From Ctenosaura bakeri (Eukaryota > Chordata > Lepidosauria > Squamata > Iguanidae): a stretch of DNA of 64,000 nucleotides. The stretch spans positions 1 through 64,000 of the forward strand of contig CAOLHI010000358.1 in the NCBI GenBank assembly GCA_948474755.1, written 5' to 3'. Under the pieces are notes generated by a model. That model saw nothing but the letters and a program-made list of their open reading frames with translations, did not search any database and had not been told where the DNA came from. The position numbers were made by a program, and so were the translations under genes. Shown here piece by piece: positions 57,060-64,000 of this stretch (within the stretch, counting starts at the first letter, position 1; the number at the start of each line of letters is the position of its first letter).

Positions 57060-57330
57060 CCAGTGGTGGAGCTTGGAATGTGTGGATGAGGGGGCAGGAG
57101 GGGGCATGGATATAGTATGGGGGGCAGGGCTATGGTGCGGGAGTGGGGTTATGGTGTATGGGAACATGGCTATGGTGGGGCTACGGCACAGGGTGGCTTG
57201 GCTACAGTGCTTGGGGACGTGCCTACGACTGATGGGGCGGGGCTAAAGTGTGTAGGGGAGGACAAGCAAGGATCCCAAAAAATTGCTGCTGGGGGTGAAT
57301 TGCCCCGTCACCCCCTTGTCCTTTCATGAC
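57060..57330 (+). repeat. GC-rich repeat with internal ~20-bp minisatellite, copy 2
   Basis: Eight or so imperfect units (gggctatggtgcgggagtgg type) fill 57090-57260. They are followed by cccaaaaaattgctgctggg and ccccgtcacccccttgtcc. Copy 1 is at 240-480 on the other strand. The G-runs (for example 57090-57125) could form quadruplexes. Confidence 0.5.
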
Positions 57331-57422
57331 TGGCCCCTTCCTTCCATCAACGAGTGAAAAATTTCCTGTTCTGACAGGTTTTTAGGAATTGACTGCAAGG
57401 GCTTTTTAATGGCAAGCAGATT

Positions 57423-57600
57423 TGTTTCTTTCTTTCTTTGTTTAAATATTTATAACCCACTCTTTATCCAAGCATCTTGGGATGGTGTACAATAATTTAG
57501 AGCATTTGAAAACAGAATAAATGTTTTAAATTTAAAAGACACAAGGCATAGTATCATAGTTAAAACAAGACAATTTGCAAACTGTTTAAACAATTTTGTA
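57423..57600 (-). repeat. Retroposon 3'-end-like fragment
   Basis: The stretch tttataacccactctttatc, aagcatcttgggatggtgta and caataatttagagcat is typical of reversed retroposon tails in squamates (compare 33250-33325). A TTTC run precedes it. Confidence 0.35.
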
Positions 57601-58806
57601 GGTAGGAGTTTGTTAAAGCAAATGGGTCAATATTTTGCACCCTAAATTGCAGGGTTCTGCCATAGCAGGGTTATTTCCAAACCAAGACTATCTTATGTGT
57701 GTGGAGAGTGGGGTTTAAAGCCCTTTAAGTCTCTATGAGATTTCCAAGCTGGATTACCTTTCCTGTACCTGTCCTAGAGTAAAAAAGAAAAAAGATATGG
57801 CTACATGTTGTTAATAAATGCTGCACAATAAAATAACTTGTTGTTGGGTCTCAGTGGGCCCTGAATGTGCTCAAATGCTCTTACGAAGACCCAGCATCCT
57901 ACATCTTTTGGACCAACAATAAACAGAACAACAGCTCTTCTGGCTAGAGCAAACCTGATATATCAGTTGCCTAGCAACTGTTGAGGCATCTTGCAAAACT
58001 GGCAAGTGTCCCTCTAGAGCACTACTACTGCCTCTCTTATAAAAAGCAATGCAATTTAGAAATAAATGTGCCAGACAATCGCTTCTCTGTATTCTGAACA
58101 ACTGGTTCTCAGACGATGAAATGGCCTGCTTTAGAAAGCTTGGGAGACGTAGGATTTCATTTTCTTCCTCTTCCAGTCTTTTGATTGGGCAGGGCAAAGT
58201 TAACCCCATTTGCGGTCCACCTTGCCATTGTGAGCCAAGGTGCTCCACAAACTAGTGCTGATTGCAAATGTTGGATTGACTTTGGATGCCCATCGTCCCA
58301 TTTTAAAGAAACCTGACTAGTCTTGCTTCCCGAAATGCTGATGCTTCCTCGATGCGTTTCAGAAAGGTGGACAAGTAGGTCATGGCCACTTCATTTTCAA
58401 GGATGAGAAATGGTGAAATTCAGACTCAGCTGCTGGAAATTATAGCTTCTAACCTGGAAGTTTTTTCCCCATGTCCCTTATTGCTTGGCAGTAAGGGAAA
58501 ACTGGTCTGTTATCTCCCTTAGAGGCAATGTTGCTAGGTTTTAACAAATATCAGAGCTAAGTAAATTCCAAATCCAATTAAGTTTCTTTAATAATAATTT
58601 CATTTTTTTCCTTTCAATATCCATAAAAGTAGTTTAATATTTACTTTCTGAAATACGACTTTTAAAAAAAACCTCTTACTGGAATCTTGTTGAGGCCTTA
58701 CATCTTTGTATGTGGATTTGCATCTGAGGGAACAAGAACTAAACTGTTGCATAACATGAATATCCAGTAGAAGGCTGCTGTCACATTACTATGTAGCAGA
58801 GCCAGC
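57601..58806. other. No recognised gene
   Basis: The minus-strand frame 57871-58248 (125 codons) has no recognisable domain. The string ttgcctagcaactg at 57967 is a near-palindrome. Nothing else is recognised. Confidence 0.3.
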
Positions 58807-58965
58807 TAGGTGTCCATTTTACATGGGTGCATGATGTGCATCAGTTCCTCATGTGCATCAGTGCACAATGTGCATTGGTATGCAATGCACATCAGTGACC
58901 AATGTGCACCAATGTGCATCACACCCAATGTCCAAATCACGCTGATGTACTTTGGTTCCATGTGC
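58807..58965 (+). repeat. Degenerate GTGCATC-type minisatellite
   Basis: The motif TGTGCATCAGTG and its variants (tgtgcattggt, tgtgcaccaatg) occur about ten times, some in inverse orientation (caatgcacatcagtg). The units contain TGCA/GTGCAC palindromes, so single strands could form many small hairpins. Confidence 0.65.
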
Positions 58966-59930
58966 ATTGGGTGCTCTTGCCAAAGTCTGATTATGCATTT
59001 TTGCAATTCAGTAAAGGGGTTTCTTAGAGCCTCTGCTATATAGCTTGGCATACATAAAGTAATATAACATAGCAGGTCATATAGGACTCTGATGCCTGTA
59101 TGTAACCTATTTGTAGAAAGAGAACTTTTGGAGAGTAACCTATGCAATTTGTGTTTTCTAGATCCTTCAGCACTGAGTGTAGCTATTTTCATTTCTTTCT
59201 TTTTTAAAAAAATGCTGCATCCACTGTTAGATCTCCATTTGTAGTTTGGCTTAAGTAAGACTTGCAGGTATTTTATTATCAAACAAGTGGCACAGATTTT
59301 TCAGGTTTCTGACTGGGATCTGCACATTTTACTTTTCTCTGTATTTTTCTTTTGCCAGCAATTTGTCCTGTGCTCAAAAGAGGTAATGTGGTCCCATGAC
59401 TATCATCTATTATGGATAACCTGGAGCTCTTGAAAATGTATTCCATTCTTGGCAGAGTTTCAGTTCAGTTTCAATTGAGACAAGTTATTCTGAAATGTAA
59501 TAGGTTTGTATTAAAAAAATGCAATTATTCTAAGATCATTATGTAATTTAACAGCCATCTGCTTCTTATGATTATTTTAATATATCATCTGATATTCTGT
59601 ATCAGGGATAAACTTTTCCAATTCATTCTAAATGTCTTTCTTGAAGAGTTAAACAGGATAAAGTAGAGACAGTTGAAGTCAAGAATCCAAACTTGGAGGG
59701 GCAGTCCATTAAAAAAAGTCCATCTTTTCTCTCTTCTTCATATTAATGTGCCCTTATGGAACTGGCTTCTCAAAACAAACAGTTAAATGGATATCCAGGC
59801 TGTCAAATTTCAAAGGGTATAGCACTATGGTCATCTTGACTTTTTAAATTTTCCTCTTCTTCTTTTTTAAAGTATTTCTTTGTGCATGGCTACATCATGC
59901 ACATATATGTCCTGGGCAGGGGTAAACTAG
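58966..59930. other. No recognised feature
   Basis: AT-rich. No repeat or gene recognised. Confidence 0.3.
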
Positions 59931-59975
59931 TCTGTGTGTGTGCGCGTGCTTGTGTGTGTGTGTACATACATGTAT
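59931..59975 (+). repeat. (TG)n microsatellite, interrupted
   Basis: TG runs interrupted by a CGCG core (tgtgtgtgtgcgcgtgcttg), with further TG units after it. Confidence 0.85.
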
Positions 59976-60054
59976 TTCCAAGCATTCTAAAATCATGCCA
60001 TGTTGAAGCAAGCACTGGCTCACAGGTGGTCCATAAGGAAAAACTATCTATATA

Positions 60055-60190
60055 ATTTTTTTTTATTAAAGTTATATGCCACCCAACTGGCAAAAGTCCA
60101 CAAAACAATTTACAGCCATTAAAAATCCAAACCAATCAAGAACATAACAATGAAAACAATAACACAGTTGATTCCAATATTAAGACATTT
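60055..60190 (-). repeat. Retroposon 3'-end-like fragment
   Basis: After a T-run, ttatatgccacccaactggc, then aaacaatttacagcc and an AAC-rich part resemble reversed retroposon ends like the one at 57423. Confidence 0.35.
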
Positions 60191-61217
60191 AAAAGCTTGT
60201 AACAGAAGTGATGGCAACAAAGCAACATATTAAAGATTAAAAGCTTGTCAGAAGAAGAGAGTCATAGCCTGTCAGCTGTATATATATCATCAGTAGTTCA
60301 CTAGTCAGGAGGGCTATATACTATTCCCAGTACCAGAGGAAGGATGCTTCTGTTTAATAGTTGCTGAGAAGTGTAAAATGGGAGGGGGCAATTACACTCA
60401 AATCCTGATCAAGGGTGTAGCTCCACAGGGAGGGACAAAAGGAGGATATTGCTCCCACAAAATAAGACCCAGTTCAGTTCCCAAATGTCTAGCATTGCAG
60501 TAACTGAAAAGTTCAAGTGACCATTTAGGAATACAGTTTAGACATTCAAAGAGAAGGAGCAGACAAATGAAAGGACAGCAAACAGAAGAGTTCTGGGTGT
60601 GAACCATTTTCAAGATCTCACCCTCTGCCACACTGCTACAATTATACAGTGTGAACATACCCTTTGTGAATTAAAATCCTTTTGTAATATTCACAGTGAC
60701 AAGATAATTCTCACTATCAGGATAATTTCCTTTGAGTCTGTTCCTGTTTTTTTTTTTTGAAAACTTATTTTATTTAAAATTCAGCCATCCAAAATACTTA
60801 GAGCCAATCCCATTTAGTTTATTTCTAGGTATATAAGGAACCATCTTTTTCTAATGCATCCTAACCATTTCAAAATATAATTGAAGAATAACATTTAAGA
60901 ACTAAGTGTGTGTGTATGGGGGGGGCATCACACTGATTTCTTTGATCTAGTGTGCCATGTGCCAAGTCTGTCAATTTAGACAACCTTGCAATTAAGAAAA
61001 CCTTAATCAACCATTCATTTATAAGAGAACTGTAGCATTCACCCATTTTTTTGGCTGGTATAACTCTTCTTGAAGCTAATAGATTTATAATTAACACGTA
61101 ATTGATTTTCTTATAATTTCTGGAAGGCAATTCAATAGTGTGGTTTTGCTTCTGTTATTTGATACATCCTTGGCTAGACGAAATGTCAAAAGCTTCTGTG
61201 ATTTAACTTGGACTTAA
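60191..61217. other. No recognised feature
   Basis: No repeat or gene recognised. A T-run lies at 60750-60759. Confidence 0.3.
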
Positions 61218-61297
61218 GAAAGTTGCTTTTTCCACTACAATACTCAGAATCCTGTCTGAGGGATTTTAGGAGTTGTAGTCCAAGTAACTTTTCCATG
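61218..61297. mobile_element. Short palindromic MITE
   Basis: The left arm aagttgctttttccactacaa pairs with the reverse complement of the right arm (ttgtagtccaagtaactttt). The centre is agaatcctgtctgaggg. At 80 bp it is much shorter than families A and B. Confidence 0.5.
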
Positions 61298-61984
61298 CAA
61301 TGAATTTAAGACAGCTTTATGACATATGATATTAGCTGACATCTGCTTCTAACAGTGCAAATGAGTACAGAGTCTATAGCCAGGGCAAGAGGGTGCACAT
61401 GTAGTTCCTTGTGTCTGTGCCAATCTGTTTGCACATAGCTTGCTGAATCAAGGTTATTGTCTTTTTCACATGCAGAGATAAGCTTTTGTGCAAAGTTATT
61501 CTGGAAGGAGTCTAGCTGATCAGCAAAAAGGCTTGGTAATACCAATGTGTTTTTACTTTGAGATAATTTTCTTCGACTGAATCTGTTTATGCTTTTCTGT
61601 TTCTTATTTGTTTTGTGTTAAATGCTCAAAGCACAATAGACATTTTATCTTGGAGTGAGAATGAAGCTTTCCTCTAAACCAAGGGAAAGAAAGTATCCTT
61701 ATTTATCAGCTATGTGGCACTTTTACTGTTCTGTCAAGCATCATAAAATTGGACTCACATCAGCTCATCATAGGGTTTCCCAGGGCACATTTTGTTATAC
61801 GCAACAGCAATAAATAGAAGGCAAGCTGCTGACTGAGAAAATAGTCAGTCTTGGAGATAGCAAAAGCAAGATTATCTTCTGATAAAATTGAATAAATTGA
61901 ATTGTCTATGAAGAAGTGTTTTAACCCACAATGTCTTTGACAACAGCATTTTTAAATACTAAACTCTTTCCTAAAATCTGCCAA
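61298..61984. other. No recognised feature
   Basis: No repeat or gene recognised. Confidence 0.3.
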
Positions 61985-62680
61985 AATTGTTTCATCTCTT
62001 GTCTTCGCTATTGCTCCATTTTTCCAAGTGTCAGCCATTTAAATATTTGAAGATGGCTATCATGTCTTAATCTTCTTTTCTCCAAACTAAACACACACAA
62101 CTCCTTCAAACATCTCTCATAGAGTTTGGATTCCAGAGCCTTTGCCATGTGTTCCAACTTCTTGATACCCCTACTAAACTATGATGCCCAGAATGGGACA
62201 TACTACTCAGATAAGGTATGACCAAAGCAGAACAGAGGAGTATTATTACTTTTCTTGATATAGCTGCTATTTTTTGTTTGTTTGTTATTACAGTCTAGTA
62301 TTAGGTTATATTTTCTACCACCAGACCATACTGTTGACTCATGTTTCACTTGTAGTCTCATAAAAACACTAGATCATTTTCACATGTACCACTGTCACCA
62401 GGTGTCAGCCATCTTTTACTTGTGCATCTGTTTCTTCTTGCCTACCTGTAGGTGGAATCTTACATTCATACTAGTTGAATTTCTTTGTTAGTTTTGGCTC
62501 ATTTCTTAAGTCTTCTGGGATCACCCTGAATCCTGATTCTGTCTTCTGAGGTATTAGCTACCCTCCCAGTTTGGTGCCATCTAAACATTTCATGAATATC
62601 ACCTCTGTTCCTTCATCCAAATCATTTGTAATATTTCCTTACATGGTTTAACCATTAATACTCTATAGCATGATGATTAT
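61985..62680 (-). mobile_element. Old CR1 LINE, 3' portion
   Basis: The order of landmarks matches the copy at 13290-14060: ttctccaaactaaacacac, atgatgcccagaatgggac, tatgaccaaagcagaacag, actgttgactcatgtttcac and caccaggtgtcagccat. The part after 62500 (ctcccagtttggtgcc) reaches further 5' into the element than the other copies. Divergence is high. Confidence 0.65.
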
Positions 62681-64000
62681 TGCTGACAATTAACAAATGA
62701 AATAGGGAAAGCCTTTCAGCTACTCAAATTCAAACATTAATGAAGAGAGTTCACTACTGGAGTTAAGGATTGGGATACATAGATTTATAAAAGAATGACA
62801 AGATTGAGAATAATACTTTAAAAGATGGTCACAGTATGGCATCTCATAAGACTTCTATTACCTTTAACTGTGGGGAGGATTCAAGAATCAATCCAACAGA
62901 ATGTGCTAGTAAAATGAACTGCACGATTACAGGGAATCTCCTTTAAAGTAAAGTTGGTGGGCTCCACAAAAAAAGAGGCAGGCAGCAAATTTTTAAAAGG
63001 GCATTCACAATGTGTGATTTCCATTCACTATGACATAATCCAAACAAGAATGGACCAATCCATAGGATCAATCCAAAGACCAATCCAGTCCACCATCTTC
63101 CTTCCCAGAAAGACCAATATAATGCCTCTGGAAAGCACACAAGTAGGAAGTGAAAACAAGAATGGGGATGCAGCTATGTGAGGAGGGGGCAAAATGGGGC
63201 ATTGCCCCTCCAAATGAGAATTCCCACCTTTCTCAACTAAATTTTCCTTCAGTTCAAAATTTCTTGCTTGCAGAGAGTGAGGCACTGAAAATAATTGACA
63301 CCTAGGACTCTTACATGTGCTGTTCTCTCAGTACTTTTGACTGCCCATGCTCTTTGGATGACTTAACTGTATTTCTAAATGCTTGCCTCAAATTTTAAGT
63401 CATAAGTCAAATTTTAAGTCAGGAGGGCAGAATTCTCATTTGTGAAATGAAATCCTTCCCCTTATGCAGCTGCACCCTTGAACAAGAGCCTTCTCTTGTT
63501 ACTTTTCCTGATAAATTGACAATCAAATATATTTTGCTTTTGAATGTGAAAGTAGTATATGATCATTACCATGGATAGATATTTAACAGGCTTAACCTCC
63601 ATGAATTTATCTAATCTTCTCTTACTAGCATCAGTTTTAAAGCCTATGGGTATACCAAGAATGTAAAAGAGCTATCAAAATGCATAGCCTAGCCCCATCT
63701 CAAGACATCAGCCCTACCTTGCTGACATATAACTCCTATCCTGCTGTTTGTCTTGACTAGAGTAGACCCATTAAATCAATTGGATTTAACTGTCTGTTGA
63801 CACACAGTTAATGGCAATTGTTCCAATGGGCCTGCTCTAGCTGGGACTAACCAACATTGTCTGACATCAACCTGATACACAGATGTAAATCTTCACTTAT
63901 ATTGTCCTTACATGGAAGGAAAAATAATTCCTGTACTATGCTCCCCATTCCAGGAGAGAATGAATGCACAACATTCTCTTGTATTTGCATCTCTAAAGTC
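62681..64000. other. Mostly unrecognised; small duplication and a possible repeat W
   Basis: At 63388-63420 tcaaattttaagtca occurs twice about 18 bp apart. At 63757-63850 gtagacccattaaatcaatt and caatgggcctgctctag resemble repeat W ends. No gene recognised. Confidence 0.35.

Noticed and set aside
57871..58248. 125-codon open frame on the minus strand
   Set aside because: No recognisable motif or splice context; length is within chance for a window of this size.
58806..59282. 158-codon open frame on the minus strand
   Set aside because: A large part is translated from the GTGCATC minisatellite (Met/His/Cys-rich), so it is a repeat artefact.

Overview
The window looks like non-coding DNA from a squamate reptile, most likely a lizard. 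No intact protein-coding gene, tRNA gene or rRNA gene can be supported. The longest open frames are short, lack recognisable domains, or are remnants of transposons. The assignment rests on the mix of interspersed repeats: tRNA-derived SINEs of the Sauria type, 5S-rRNA-derived SINEs with a related tail, CR1 LINE 3' ends, a Penelope-like element, an old Tc1 transposon, SPIN-like hAT elements, and many copies of a palindromic MITE. The window is AT-rich with a few GC-rich islands, all inside or next to repeats.

Layout. 0-9 kb: a GC-rich minisatellite-bearing repeat, a Penelope-like element with a broken GIY-YIG endonuclease and a hammerhead-like motif (1.7-2.5 kb), a SPIN-like hAT element with an exact 8-bp target duplication (3.9-4.7 kb), and several palindromic MITEs. 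9.5-11.9 kb: a decayed Tc1-like transposon with two direct repeats in each terminal inverted repeat, carrying a later SINE. 13-31 kb: CR1 fragments, tRNA and 5S SINEs, microsatellites and repeats that I cannot classify. 31.1-32.0 kb: a second SPIN-like element in the opposite orientation, sharing the internal sequence of the first. 33-45 kb: SINEs, a GC-rich island with a good splice-donor site, a Harbinger-like non-autonomous element, an LTR-like sequence inside an older repeat, an L1 insertion with an apparent 5' inversion, nested MITEs, and a 5S SINE directly followed by a tRNA SINE. 46-64 kb: one exon-like open frame, LINE fragments, a pogo/Tigger-like element, a LINE-like insertion of about 0.9 kb, minisatellites, and a second GC-rich minisatellite repeat.

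There are no genes here that work together. The biology is an insertion history. Nesting gives relative ages: a SINE landed in the Tc1 element, MITEs landed in SINEs, in a SPIN-like element and in an older MITE, and an LTR landed in an older repeat. The first 60 bases and three other stretches (14.7, 35.1 and 46.6 kb) have splice-site-like signals, but none is strong enough to call a gene. All family assignments come from reading the sequence and from memory of the families; no database search was made.
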